A DNA stretch of 33,926 bases. Source: an uncultured Collinsella sp. Lineage in GTDB: Bacteria; Actinomycetota; Coriobacteriia; Coriobacteriales; Coriobacteriaceae. The stretch is from assembly GCA_902494555.1 (NCBI GenBank), contig CABUTR010000019.1, positions 1 to 33,926 of the forward strand. The letters run 5' to 3'. How positions within the stretch are numbered: the first letter of the stretch is position 1; the number at the start of each line of letters is the position of its first letter. Made by a program: the position numbers and the translations under genes. A model generated the notes under the pieces. That model was not told where the DNA came from and searched no databases. It saw only the letters and a list, made by a program, of their open reading frames with translations. Below are positions 6,632 to 14,734 of this stretch, in pieces.

Positions 6632-7039
6632 ATGGCATTGATCGGGACCCTTGTCGGGCCCGCAGTGCGCCTGGCGACAGACGGGAGGGGTCTCCCGATT
6701 CTCGCGTCTGATGAGCCTGAGGTCCCCGAGGGTTTCAAGGCGGACATGGCGTATGAGCAGCGGGGCGGTTCCATCTACCAAGTATGGAGTGTCGTGCCAG
6801 ACGGGGTGCGCGATGACGCGGTGCGGCTTGCTGCCATGTCCGCCGAGACTCTCGGTGATGTGGATGCGCTGAAGGTACCCCAGCTCATCCGGCCGTGGTA
6901 TGTGGGTGAGGCCTCGTATGCCGCTGGCGCGCGCGTGGCATATGGAGGCGACCTGTACAAGTGCCTGCAGACGCATGCACCCCGTATCGGATCTGAGCCC
7001 GATACGGCTCCGGAGCTTTGGGAAAGAATCAACCATTAA
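6632..7039 (+). CDS. Phage protein with CBM5/12-like carbohydrate-binding module
   Basis: 135 residues, ATG preceded by AAAGGAGTCTAA. The N-terminal 85 residues form a phage-specific domain with the pattern AYEQRGGSIYQVWSVVPDG. The C-terminal 50 residues (ASYAAGARVAYGGDLYKCLQ, then DTAPELWERI) have the layout of a chitin-binding type 3 / CBM5/12 module: Y-x-x-G-x-x-V-x-Y-x-G-x-x-Y-x-(C/A), then P-x-x-x-x-x-W. It is a paralogue of the next gene. Placed directly before the holin and endolysin, it may bind host surface glycans as a virion decoration or assist lysis; neither role is shown by sequence. Confidence 0.75.
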   Translation: MALIGTLVGPAVRLATDGRGLPILASDEPEVPEGFKADMAYEQRGGSIYQVWSVVPDGVRDDAVRLAAMSAETLGDVDALKVPQLIRPWYVGEASYAAGARVAYGGDLYKCLQTHAPRIGSEPDTAPELWERINH

Positions 7040-7048
7040 GGAGAAAAA

Positions 7049-7621
7049 ATGTTTTACGGACAATTTGTATCTGGGTCTGTCTACCTGACTACGGACGGCT
7101 CCGGCCTGCCGATTCGCGAGGCGGCGGAACCCAACCCCGACGCCGGTTACCACACGGTGCTCGCCTATGAGCAGCATGACGGCGCCATCTGGCAGGTGTG
7201 GACTCTCGTTCCCGATGCCGGAACGCCTCAGGACGCTGCCCTCGTGCTCGCCCAGATCCAGGCGGCCACCCTCTCCGACCATGATGCGTTGAAGGTTCCG
7301 GCGCTCTATCCGCTCTATGCATGCGGTCACGTCTATGCGCAGGGAGACCGCGTGCTCTGGCAGGGCACGCTCTACAAGGCTATCTCCGGCCACACGGCGA
7401 CCGCTGCGGACCCCGTATCCGATCCCCAGCACTGGGCGAAGGTCGTAGCGTCCACGGCCGGCGGCGCCGGCGTTCCCGAGTGGATCGGAGGAAAGTCGTA
7501 CGCCAAGGGTGACCGGGTTACCAAGTACGGCACCGTCTACGAGTCGCTGATTGACGGCAACACGCTCGAGCCCGGCGTCGTCGGGTCTGACGGCGCCTGG
7601 AGCATCGTGAGCAACGGCTAG
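7049..7621 (+). CDS. Phage protein with two CBM5/12-like carbohydrate-binding modules
   Basis: 190 residues, ATG preceded by AAGGAGAAAAA. The N-terminal domain repeats that of the preceding gene (AYEQHDGAIWQVWTLVPDAG). Two CBM5/12-like modules follow: YPLYACGHVYAQGDRVLWQG through DPQHWAKV, and a second after a Gly-rich linker, WIGGKSYAKGDRVTKYGTVY through DGAWSIV. The pair of genes therefore arose by duplication, with one module gained or lost. Glycan binding is expected from the family; the ligand is unknown. It is probably co-transcribed with the holin, which starts 11 bases downstream. Confidence 0.78.
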   Translation: MFYGQFVSGSVYLTTDGSGLPIREAAEPNPDAGYHTVLAYEQHDGAIWQVWTLVPDAGTPQDAALVLAQIQAATLSDHDALKVPALYPLYACGHVYAQGDRVLWQGTLYKAISGHTATAADPVSDPQHWAKVVASTAGGAGVPEWIGGKSYAKGDRVTKYGTVYESLIDGNTLEPGVVGSDGAWSIVSNG

Positions 7622-7632
7622 GGGAGGATCGT

Positions 7633-8028
7633 ATGTCGATCTTCTTCGTCCAGCTGACCGAGCCTCAGGTCTGGGCCATTAGCCTTGCATGCGTACTAAT
7701 GCTCATGGACATCGTCACCGGCTTCATCAGCGCCGTCATCAACGGTACCGTTTCGAGCTCCAAGATGCGCGAGGGGCTCGGCCACAAGGCGCAGCTCCTC
7801 TGCGTTATCCTGCTTTCCATCATCATCGAGGCGGGCACGCAGCACGTCGTGGGCCTTGGCCTGGGCGGCGTGACCGTCACGGTCGTTTGCACCTACATCG
7901 CCGTCATGGAGGTCGCGAGCTGCATGGAGAACGTCTGCTCAGGCTATCCCGAGCTGCGCGACACCCCGCTCATGCGCATCTTCAAGCACGATGGAGGAGG
8001 CGACGCTAGTGGCGATCACTCAGCGTGA
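7633..8028 (+). CDS. Phage holin (toxin secretion/phage lysis holin type)
   Basis: 131 residues with GGGGAGGATCGT before the ATG. Three hydrophobic segments are visible: about residues 12-36 (VWAISLACVLMLMDIVTGFI), 54-70 (AQLLCVILLSIIIEAG) and 75-95 (LGLGGVTVTVVCTYIAVMEV). The motif LMDIVTGFISAVINGTVSSSKMREGLGHK is the family hallmark, in which a short charged SSKMREG loop follows the first membrane segment. Holins of this family oligomerise in the cytoplasmic membrane and release the endolysin at a set time. The tail is short and polar. It overlaps the endolysin gene by 20 bases. Confidence 0.88.
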   Translation: MSIFFVQLTEPQVWAISLACVLMLMDIVTGFISAVINGTVSSSKMREGLGHKAQLLCVILLSIIIEAGTQHVVGLGLGGVTVTVVCTYIAVMEVASCMENVCSGYPELRDTPLMRIFKHDGGGDASGDHSA

Positions 8029-8968
8029 GGCCTTCGCGCAGGTAATTGAGCACCTCGTCTCGCATGACGGGGGAACGGGACACGGCTATTCCCAGATAAA
8101 CCGCATGGGCGACGGCACCACGGAGGTCATCACTCTTTCCGATGGCACGACTGTGACCGTCGCGGGCGGCGACCGTGACTGTAGCTCGGCGGTGATAACC
8201 GCCCTGCGCGCCGTTGGCGTGAACACGTTCGGCGCCACCTATACCGGCAACATGCGCACGCAGTTGCTCAAGACCGGGCTTTTCGGATGGCGAAAGATGG
8301 GCGTAAAGTCGGCGCGGCGCGGCGACATCTATCTCAACGAGAGGCATCACACCGCCGTGTGCATCTCGCCCTACGGCTCCATACGCGGCGACATGCTGGC
8401 ACAGTTTTCCATCTCGGAAAAAGGCACCGTCACCGGTGCAGAGGGCGATCAGACGGGGCGCGAGAGCAACATCAAGCCGTACTACAGCTATCCGTGGGAC
8501 GGCACCTTGTACTGGCTCGGCGACGGCAAGATGCTCAGCGGCACAAACACCGAGGTCAGGGACAACACCGTCTCGAGCCTCGGTGACACGCGCTACCTCG
8601 GTCCCAAGATGATTAGTGAGCTTCAGCGCCAGCTTGGGACCTCCGCCGACGGGGTCATCTCGGGTCAGTGGCTCACTAACAAGTCTTATTTCTGGGCCGT
8701 CGATGCGGGCTGCGTCGAGTGGGCGAAGGCCGGAAAAGGTTGCGGCTCTGATATGGTCCTGGCGCTTCAGCGCAAAGTGGGTTGCAAGATCTACCCTGAG
8801 TTCTGCGGTGTCCAGGCTCGCCAGATGAACAGCGGAACCATCAAACAGCACCAGCGTTGGCTTATCGCACATGGCATCTCGTGCGGCTCGTCAGGCGCCG
8901 ATGGCTACCACGGCCGTGACACCAACGTCGCGATCGGCAAGGCGCTGGTCCGTGGGTTGTACCGATGA
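8009..8968 (+). CDS. Endolysin (Amidase_5/phage peptidoglycan hydrolase type)
   Basis: 319 residues from the GTG at 8009, preferred because GGAGGAGG lies 8 bases upstream. An ATG at 7991 in frame has no ribosome binding site. The N-terminal catalytic domain (about 1-165) carries Cys58 in RDCSSAV, His114 in RHHTAVC and the family end signature AEGDQTGRES...YYSYPWDGTLYW, matching the cysteine-peptidase-like phage peptidoglycan hydrolases. The C-terminal half (about 190-319) looks like a cell-wall-binding region, with SELQRQLGTSADGVISGQW and MVLALQRKVGCKIYPEFCG resembling two peptidoglycan-binding repeats. No signal peptide, so export depends on the adjacent holin. Last gene of the prophage before a strong terminator. 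Confidence 0.9.
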   Translation: MAITQREAFAQVIEHLVSHDGGTGHGYSQINRMGDGTTEVITLSDGTTVTVAGGDRDCSSAVITALRAVGVNTFGATYTGNMRTQLLKTGLFGWRKMGVKSARRGDIYLNERHHTAVCISPYGSIRGDMLAQFSISEKGTVTGAEGDQTGRESNIKPYYSYPWDGTLYWLGDGKMLSGTNTEVRDNTVSSLGDTRYLGPKMISELQRQLGTSADGVISGQWLTNKSYFWAVDAGCVEWAKAGKGCGSDMVLALQRKVGCKIYPEFCGVQARQMNSGTIKQHQRWLIAHGISCGSSGADGYHGRDTNVAIGKALVRGLYR

Positions 8969-9000
8969 CCCTCGATTATTGATTGGCAACAAACGAAAAA

Positions 9001-9037
9001 GCTCCCTCCCTGGTTGTCCAGGGAGGGAGCTTTTTTT
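9001..9037 (+). terminator. Rho-independent terminator after the endolysin
   Basis: A perfect 13-base stem (GCTCCCTCCCTGG / CCAGGGAGGGAGC) with loop TTGT, followed by seven T and preceded by a run of A. It ends the lysis operon. Confidence 0.95.
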
Positions 9038-9193
9038 GAATTAAACAAGACGATTCGTCAGCTCGACGGTGACCCTAGCGTATCCCCAAATTATCCCAAG
9101 TGCGCGTGCTAACCCGTTTTATGCGCTTCTGCCGTTGTTGTCGTACTTAAACCAGCAGGTAAACGGTGTGTTCGTTTTTGTCGTTCTTACAGG
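9038..9193. other. Prophage right end / host junction region (no gene)
   Basis: This gap separates the phage terminator from the stop codon of the minus-strand thiD gene. The attachment site is expected here, but with only one end in view no core repeat can be identified. No tRNA or integrase is present on this side. Confidence 0.45.
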
Positions 9194-10024
9194 TCAGTAC
9201 TGCCACATGTGATTGACGGGGCCGGAACCTTTGCCCATGTCAAAGCCGGCGGCGAGGGCGCCCGTTAGGTAGGCCTTGCCGGCGTTGACGGCGTCGGCAA
9301 GATCCATGCCCTGCGCCAGCGCGCAGGCGATGGCGGACGAGAGCGTGCAGCCGGTGCCGTGTGTGTTGTCGGTCTCGATGCGCTTGTGGCGGAACCACGT
9401 GGTGAGTGGATCTCCCAGATGGTTGCCCTCGTCATCGAGTGGCGCGGGTTCGGCCAGTACATCGTTGGCCTCGTTGACAAGATGACCACCCTTAACGAGG
9501 GATGCGCAACCAAAGCGGCGGGTGAGGAGCATGGCAGCATTTTGCTGCGTACGCTCGGAGTCGACCTCGTAGTCGAGCAGGGCCATGGCCTCGGGAATAT
9601 TGGGCGTGATAACCGTCGCTAGCGGGAACAGGCGGCGGGTGAGCGCCTCGGCGGCATCTTCGGCAATCAGCCGTGCGCCCGAGGTGGCTACCATGACGGG
9701 GTCGACTACCACGTTTGTCGCGTTCCAGGCGCTCAGGCGGTCGGCGATAACATCGATAATCTCGGCAGAGGAAACCATGCCAATCTTGACGGCTTTGGGG
9801 CGGATATCGTCAAAAACAGCATCAATCTGCGCCGCGACAATATCCGGGGAGATGTTCTGCACGGCGGTGACGCCCAGGGTGTTCTGTGCGGTGATGGCGG
9901 TGATGGCCGTCTCGGCATACAGGCGGTGCGCCGTGATGGTCTTGATGTCGGCCTGAATGCCGGCGCCACCGCTGGAATCGGATCCTGCGATGGATAGAAC
10001 GGCAGGTACCTTACTGCGATCCAT
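9194..10024 (-). CDS. thiD: Hydroxymethylpyrimidine / phosphomethylpyrimidine kinase
   Basis: 276 residues, full length for the family. It phosphorylates HMP to HMP-P and HMP-P to HMP-PP in thiamine synthesis, in the cytosol. The ribokinase-like fold is marked by GSDSSGGAGIQAD (14-26) at the substrate site, by VVVDPVMVATSG and by the C-terminal NTHGTGCTLSSAI with Cys226 in the anion hole region. Start ATG follows GGGAGCGAAC. It lies downstream of thiC on the same strand with a 182-base gap that holds a GC-rich hairpin (10082-10111), so expression may be partly independent of the thiC riboswitch. Confidence 0.95.
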   Translation of the reverse strand: MDRSKVPAVLSIAGSDSSGGAGIQADIKTITAHRLYAETAITAITAQNTLGVTAVQNISPDIVAAQIDAVFDDIRPKAVKIGMVSSAEIIDVIADRLSAWNATNVVVDPVMVATSGARLIAEDAAEALTRRLFPLATVITPNIPEAMALLDYEVDSERTQQNAAMLLTRRFGCASLVKGGHLVNEANDVLAEPAPLDDEGNHLGDPLTTWFRHKRIETDNTHGTGCTLSSAIACALAQGMDLADAVNAGKAYLTGALAAGFDMGKGSGPVNHMWQY

Positions 10025-10070
10025 GTTCGCTCCCTTGTTCGGTCGGAATCAAATGGGTCTATAAGCCAGC

Positions 10071-10111
10071 ATTATAAAGATGCCCGGGCCGACTCTATGT
10101 CGAACCCGGGC
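10071..10111 (-). promoter_or_regulatory. Hairpin and TATAAT-like element between thiC and thiD
   Basis: On the minus strand a 7-base GC stem (GCCCGGG/CCCGGGC, with an inner CGAC/GTCG) at 10082-10111 is followed by ATCTTTATAAT. The hairpin could be a weak terminator for thiC. TATAAT (10076-10071) could be a -10 box for thiD, though the nearest -35-like TCGACA is 21 bases away, which is too far. Both readings are tentative. Confidence 0.3.
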
Positions 10112-10206
10112 GGGCGATGCAATCTTTACGCAAATGCAAGCAAATGTTCACACGTCAACAATTGACAGGCACCAGCTCGCCGCCAGAAGCGGCCGCGGCG
10201 ACAGGG

Positions 10207-11541
10207 CTAGTCCTCCATGCCGAGGTCGATCGTGGTGCCCTCGAAGATCTTGTTGACGGTGCGGACGGCGCACATCTTGCCACACATGGTGCAAGTGCCC
10301 TCGGTGGCGGCGGGGGACTCCTCGTAGCGCTTCTTGCCCGTAACCGGGTCGAGCGCGCACTTCCACATGGCGTCCCAGTCGAGCTTGCGGCGTGCCTGGC
10401 CCATCTTGTCGTCCATGTCGCGGGCGTGGGGCACCTTTTTGGCGATGTCGGCGGCGTGTGCGGCGATCTTGGTGGCCATGAGGCCGTCGAGCACATCCTG
10501 GGCGTTGGGCAGGCATAGGTGCTCTGCCGGTGTCACGTAGCACAGGAAGTCGGCACCGGAGCTGGCGGAGATGGCGCCGCCGATGGCAGCGGTGATGTGA
10601 TCGTAACCCACGCCGATATCGGTCACCAGCGGCCCGAGCACATAGAACGGGGCGTTGTGGCACAGGCGCTTCTGTAGCTTCATGTTGGCAGCGATCTCGT
10701 CGAGCGCCATGTGACCCGGGCCCTCGACCATGACCTGGACGCCGGCGGCCCAAGCGCGCTTGCACAGCTTGCCCAGCTCGATCATCTCGGCGGTCTCGGT
10801 GGCGTCGTTGGAGTCGTAGAGGCAGCCCGGGCGGCAGGAGTCGCCGAGCGAAATCGTCACGTCGTACTCGTGGCAAATCTCGAGCAACTCGTCGTAGAAC
10901 TCATAGAACGGGTTCTCGTTACCGGTGACCTCCATCCAGCCAAACAGCAGTGAGCCGCCGCGGCTCACGATGTTCATCAGGCGGCCGGTCTCCTTAAAGG
11001 TCTTGGTGACCGACTTGTTGATGCCGCAGTGGATAGTCATAAAGTCAACGCCGTCCTCGGCGTGCGCGCGCACGACTTCGAACAGGTCGTCCTTGGTGAG
11101 CTTGACCAGCGGCTTTTCCATGTAGCCGATGGCGTCGTACATGGGGACGGTACCTACCATGAGCGGCGTCTCGTCGATGAGCTGCTGGCGGAACTGGCGC
11201 GTCTTGCCCGAGTTGGAGAGGTCCATGATGGCGTCGGCGCCAAAGTCCTCGGCGATCTTGACCTTCTTCCATTCCTCGGCGGCATCGGCCTTGTCGCCCG
11301 AGATGCCCAAGTTCACGTTGACCTTGGTGGACAGCCCTTCACCGACGCCAAAGGCGCGCATGCCCTTTTTGATGTGCACAATATTGGCGGGAATGGCGAT
11401 GCGGCCGTCGGCCACGCGCTCGCGGATGTACTCGGGGTCGCGATGCTCGCGCTCGGCGACTTCCTTCATCTGCGGCGTGATCTGCCCGGCACGGGCGAAG
11501 TCGATTTGCGTGACGAGCTTGGGCTCGGTCTGTGTGCTCAT
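10207..11541 (-). CDS. thiC: Phosphomethylpyrimidine synthase (radical SAM, ThiC)
   Basis: 444 residues from the ATG at 11541, which has GGGAG 8 bases upstream. An in-frame ATG at 11565 lies inside the riboswitch and is rejected. ThiC converts aminoimidazole ribotide to HMP-P, the pyrimidine branch of thiamine synthesis. Conserved blocks include MDLSNSGKTRQFRQ, TIHCGINK, ISLGDSCRPGC and the metal-site region EGPGHMALDEI...YVLGPLVTDIGVGYDHI. The C-terminal [4Fe-4S] ligands are Cys417, Cys420 and Cys424 in CTMCGKMC, a CX2CX3C spacing one residue shorter than the CX2CX4C of the longer bacterial ThiC enzymes. The protein is the short form without the extra N-terminal domain. Controlled by the TPP riboswitch directly upstream. 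Confidence 0.96.
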   Translation of the reverse strand: MSTQTEPKLVTQIDFARAGQITPQMKEVAEREHRDPEYIRERVADGRIAIPANIVHIKKGMRAFGVGEGLSTKVNVNLGISGDKADAAEEWKKVKIAEDFGADAIMDLSNSGKTRQFRQQLIDETPLMVGTVPMYDAIGYMEKPLVKLTKDDLFEVVRAHAEDGVDFMTIHCGINKSVTKTFKETGRLMNIVSRGGSLLFGWMEVTGNENPFYEFYDELLEICHEYDVTISLGDSCRPGCLYDSNDATETAEMIELGKLCKRAWAAGVQVMVEGPGHMALDEIAANMKLQKRLCHNAPFYVLGPLVTDIGVGYDHITAAIGGAISASSGADFLCYVTPAEHLCLPNAQDVLDGLMATKIAAHAADIAKKVPHARDMDDKMGQARRKLDWDAMWKCALDPVTGKKRYEESPAATEGTCTMCGKMCAVRTVNKIFEGTTIDLGMED

Positions 11542-11549
11542 TGGCACGG

Positions 11550-11641
11550 CTCCCTTCGTTGGCATTACCCATATCAGGTTTGCGGGTCAGGGCGGGCGCG
11601 CCCAATCTCAGCCTGCCGTCTTGTCCTGCTAGCTCCCCGTT
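11550..11641 (-). promoter_or_regulatory. TPP riboswitch (THI element) before thiC
   Basis: The minus-strand leader contains the two signature blocks of the thiamine pyrophosphate riboswitch: GGCTGAGATTGGGC (pyrimidine-sensing helix) and ACCTGATATGGGTAATGCC followed by AACGAAGGGAG (pyrophosphate-sensing side). The opening is ACGGGGAGC. The thiC Shine-Dalgarno GGGAG lies at the 3' edge of the aptamer, and no terminator hairpin with a U-run fits between aptamer and ATG. Control by hiding the ribosome binding site is therefore the simpler reading. Confidence 0.93.
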
Positions 11642-11655
11642 ATGTCATGGGCTCA

Positions 11656-11686
11656 AGTATAGCCTGAATGGGTACGATTGGGCCAA
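11656..11686 (-). promoter_or_regulatory. Candidate promoter of the thiC leader
   Basis: TATACT (minus strand, 11661-11656) is a good -10 box placed so that transcription would begin just before the riboswitch. TTGGCC, 19 bases upstream, is a mediocre -35. Confidence 0.4.
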
Positions 11687-11711
11687 CGAGCGTGCCTGTG
11701 GGGAGGCGAAC

Positions 11712-12233
11712 ATGGAAGACAAGCATCTATATCGAGAGACGCAATGGGACGTATCGGCCGAGGAGGGCCGTGCGCACCATGGCCTTGTCGCGATCGGTTT
11801 TGCGGTGCTTGCCGTGCTGGTGATTGCCTTTTGTATCTGGACGTTTGGTGGTCGCGGCGGCGCTGCATGGGAGTTCGAGGCTGATGACAGCCTACCGATT
11901 ATGACGGTGAGGAGTACTGGCGGTAATGCCAATACGCTCGCCGTTCCGGGCGATTATTGGTACCCGCGCGATGAGTTTGTGCAGTTGCAACTGAGTGGTG
12001 GGTCCATTCCAGGTGAAGAAATCGAATGCGTGACGTTTGACGCGGCGCTCAAAACGCTCACGGTGAAGCTCAAAGATCAAGGAGATGCGCCCACGACCAT
12101 GGATATCGCCCTGACGGAATGGCGTCTGGAACCTCCGTCGGGCGTTGCGGTATCCGACGTAGGGCACGTTAAGATTACCTACCAAGATGGCTCGACGAGC
12201 GAGATTGCAAAGGCCGATGGCTTGGCGGAGTAA
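11712..12233 (+). CDS. Small membrane-anchored protein, function unknown
   Basis: 173 residues from the ATG at 11712, with GGGAGG 5 bases before it. Longer upstream frames run through the thiC leader and are rejected. Residues 1-23 are charged. Residues 24-45 (GLVAIGFAVLAVLVIAFCIWTF) form one membrane segment, and no lipobox or cleavage site follows, so the remaining about 125 residues should face outside as an anchored domain. That domain is beta-rich with repeated short strands (GDYWYPRDEFVQLQLSGGS, VKLKDQGDAPTTMDIALTEW, VGHVKITYQDGSTSEI). I do not recognise a family. It is divergent from thiC and convergent with yaaA. Confidence 0.7.
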   Translation: MEDKHLYRETQWDVSAEEGRAHHGLVAIGFAVLAVLVIAFCIWTFGGRGGAAWEFEADDSLPIMTVRSTGGNANTLAVPGDYWYPRDEFVQLQLSGGSIPGEEIECVTFDAALKTLTVKLKDQGDAPTTMDIALTEWRLEPPSGVAVSDVGHVKITYQDGSTSEIAKADGLAE

Positions 12234-12256
12234 TGGGGTGTTTGGAAACGGCGGGC

Positions 12257-13066
12257 CTATTGTGCCTGCGCGTTCATGAAAACCAGGGTGTTTTTGTCTG
12301 AAAGCTCGGGGATGTGCCGATAGCCGATGTTGAATGCGGTAAGTTCGCTTGCATCCTCGAGCTTGTTTTCTGCCATCCACCGCACTATGGAGCCGCGCGC
12401 CTTTTTGCTGGCGGTCGACCGTTGGATGGGCTTCCCGTTGCGGATACCCTCGCCAAAGAGGCATGTGACGGCCGTGACGTCGTCCGCGAGGTGGGGCAGA
12501 ACGGCTTTGGCATACTCTACGCTGGCGAGGTTGACGATCGTGGTGTTTGAGCCTGCCGGGGCGGTAGCCCGTGCGAGCTTGTCGCCCCAAAACGCGTAGA
12601 GGTCTCGGGCATCGTCGACGGCGAGCTTCGCGCCCATCTCCAGCCGATACGGTTCGACGGCATGAAAGGGACGAACGCACCCGTAGAGGCCGGAGAGGAT
12701 CCACAGGTGGCTTTGCAGCCAGGCGAGCTGTTCGGCATCCATTACCTCGGGTGCCATGCTCTGGTACTGAATGCCGTGATAGGACATGATGGCAGGGGAG
12801 ATGCGGCGCGCGATATCGGGATCGGCAAGATCGCCGTTTCCCAAGATGGGCTCGAACTCATGCAAAATGTCGAGACAAGGGGCCAGCAGCTTGTCGCTGA
12901 CGTTCCACAGAGCTTGTAGACCGCTGTCGCCTTCGGTTCGTTCGATGTCCAAGAGCGCATGGTGCAGCTGGGCGGTCTCGCGCGCAAAGGGCGGAATCCC
13001 CTGAACTTCAAAAGCATCTTGTGCCGCGCGCATTTGCTTGGCGGGCGAAATGATGACCTGCAGCAT
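12257..13066 (-). CDS. yaaA: Peroxide stress protein YaaA family (DUF328)
   Basis: 269 residues from the ATG at 13066, preceded by GAGGAGAGTCC. The family is about 250-260 residues long and in E. coli limits free intracellular iron during hydrogen peroxide stress; it has a DNA-binding fold. Conserved features seen: N-terminal ISPAKQM, the central LSGLYGCVRPFHAVEPYRLEMG, the segment NLASVEYAKAV and the basic signature STASKKARGSIVRWM near the C-terminus. A longer frame upstream of 13066 passes through a palindromic repeat and is not used. It shares its strand with the M18 aminopeptidase upstream. Confidence 0.9.
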   Translation of the reverse strand: MLQVIISPAKQMRAAQDAFEVQGIPPFARETAQLHHALLDIERTEGDSGLQALWNVSDKLLAPCLDILHEFEPILGNGDLADPDIARRISPAIMSYHGIQYQSMAPEVMDAEQLAWLQSHLWILSGLYGCVRPFHAVEPYRLEMGAKLAVDDARDLYAFWGDKLARATAPAGSNTTIVNLASVEYAKAVLPHLADDVTAVTCLFGEGIRNGKPIQRSTASKKARGSIVRWMAENKLEDASELTAFNIGYRHIPELSDKNTLVFMNAQAQ

Positions 13067-13091
13067 GGACTCTCCTCTGCCAAAAAAGGAA

Positions 13092-13155
13092 GTTGCGGTG
13101 GAATACGGTCTGTTTTGGCCGGTTATGGGCCAGTTTAGTCCGTATTTCACCGCAA
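13092..13155. repeat. Palindromic intergenic repeat, family 2, copy 1
   Basis: Arms of 17 bases (GTTGCGGTGGAATACGG at 13092-13108 and its reverse complement at 13139-13155, one mismatch) enclose a 30-base loop containing GGCC...GGCC. The left arm recurs at 33875 with the same following CTGTTTTG. It sits between two minus-strand genes. Confidence 0.75.
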
Positions 13156-13170
13156 CTGATGAAAGGTTGG

Positions 13171-14568
13171 TTAGGCGCGCTCGAGGAAGGCCTTGTAGCC
13201 GCGATATGCCTCGTAGATGTCGGCCTTGTTGGCGACCTCCCACAGGGCGTGCATGGATAGGACGGCAACACCGGAGTCTATGACGTTCATGCCGTACTTG
13301 GCCATGATGTAGGCGATGGTGCCGCCGCCGCCCGCGTTGACGCGGCCGAGCTCGCAGGTCTGGAAGTCCACGCCGGCCTCGTCCATGATGTCGCGGACGA
13401 GGGCCACGTACTCGGCGTCGGCGTCGTTGGAGCCGCCCTTGCCGCGGCTGCCCGTGTACTTGTTAAAGCACAGGCCGCGACCCATGAAGGCTGCGTTCTT
13501 GGTCTCGAACTTGCCGGCGTAGCCCGGGTCGAAGCCGGCGGACACGTCGGAGGAGAGCATGCGGCTGCGGGCGAGTGCGCGGCGCAGGGCCAGCGGGCTG
13601 TCCTCGCCGACGAGCGTCATGATCTCGGCGACGGTGTTCTCGAAGAAGCGGCTCGTCATGCCGGTGGCGCCCACGGAGCCGATCTCCTCCTTGTCGACGA
13701 TGAGCGTGATGCTCGTGCGCTCGACATCTGCAACATTGATCTGAGCGAGCATGGAGGGGTAGGCGCAGACGCGGTCGTCGTGGCCATAGCCCAAGATCAT
13801 GGAGCGGTCGAGGCCCATGTCGCGGGCCGGGCCGGCGGGCACGACCTCGATCTCGGCGGAGAGGAAGTCCTCCTCCTCGACGTCGTACTGCTCCTTGAGG
13901 ATATCCAGGAACACCTGCTTGACGGGCTCCTTGGGGGCGTCCTTGTCGTCCTCGTCAAACTTGACGGGGCGGCCGCCCACGATCACGTCGAGGATCTCGG
14001 CGTCGACAGCGTCCTTGGCGGGCTTGGACATCTGCTCGCTCGAGAGGTGGATCAGCAGGTCGGAGATGGTAAAGACCGGGTCGTCCGCCTTGTCGCCGAT
14101 GTTGATGTCGACGGTGGTGCCGTCCTTTTTGCAGATGACGCCCACGAGCGCGAGCGGGGAGGCCACCCAGTGGTAGCTCTTGACGCCGCCATAGTAGTGC
14201 GTGTCGAGATAAGCCATGTCGCCGGCCTCGAAGGCGGGATTCTGCTTAAGGTCCAGGCGCGGCGAGTCCACGTGGGCGCCCAGGATGTTAAAGCCCTGCT
14301 CGAGCGGGGCGGTGCCAAGGTTGACGAGCATAAGGTCCTTGCCGTGGTTGGCGGCGTACACCTTGTCGCCTGCCTTGAGCTCGCGACCCTCGGCAATCAC
14401 GGTCTCCAGGTCGACGTATCCCGCCTCCTCGGCCATCTTGATGCCGGTCTTGACGCACAGGCGCTCGGTCTTGTTCTCGCTCAAAAATTGCTTATAGCCG
14501 CGGCAAAGCCCCTCGAGCTCCTCGATTTGCTGTGGCGTGTACTTTTTCCATGCGCAGGGACGCTCCAT
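13171..14568 (-). CDS. M18 family aminopeptidase
   Basis: 465 residues from the ATG at 14568, with AAGGAG 8 bases upstream. A much longer upstream frame antisense to polA is rejected. M18 enzymes are cytosolic dizinc, usually dodecameric, aminopeptidases acting on N-terminal acidic or other residues of peptides. Metal-binding and catalytic blocks seen: GAHVDSPRLDLK (His and Asp), a DDRVCAY region, DKEEIGSVGATGM (the Glu pair), and the final His in SMHALWEV. NAGGGGTIAY is also typical. Length fits the longer branch of the family (apeA/LAP4-like). Gene name not assigned because several paralogous names are in use. Confidence 0.92.
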   Translation of the reverse strand: MERPCAWKKYTPQQIEELEGLCRGYKQFLSENKTERLCVKTGIKMAEEAGYVDLETVIAEGRELKAGDKVYAANHGKDLMLVNLGTAPLEQGFNILGAHVDSPRLDLKQNPAFEAGDMAYLDTHYYGGVKSYHWVASPLALVGVICKKDGTTVDINIGDKADDPVFTISDLLIHLSSEQMSKPAKDAVDAEILDVIVGGRPVKFDEDDKDAPKEPVKQVFLDILKEQYDVEEEDFLSAEIEVVPAGPARDMGLDRSMILGYGHDDRVCAYPSMLAQINVADVERTSITLIVDKEEIGSVGATGMTSRFFENTVAEIMTLVGEDSPLALRRALARSRMLSSDVSAGFDPGYAGKFETKNAAFMGRGLCFNKYTGSRGKGGSNDADAEYVALVRDIMDEAGVDFQTCELGRVNAGGGGTIAYIMAKYGMNVIDSGVAVLSMHALWEVANKADIYEAYRGYKAFLERA

Positions 14569-14734
14569 GACGCAGGCTCCTTTCGGATCGATCGTGCTGG
14601 TTGATGTACCGTGAGCCATCGTATCACGCGCGGGCCCGCGGCGGCAGGGCAGCCTGATGTGCGGTGGCCGTGGGGCGGGGAGCGTGTAAACTGGTGTGAG
14701 CAAACTTTGCCCAGCCCAAAGCGAGGTATTCAAT

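Noticed and set aside
5663..9037. Diversity-generating retroelement or serine invertase (Gin/Cin type) as the basis of the fibre variation
   Set aside because: No reverse transcriptase, template/variable repeat pair or serine recombinase is present. The sites and the enzyme fit the tyrosine-recombinase shufflon type.
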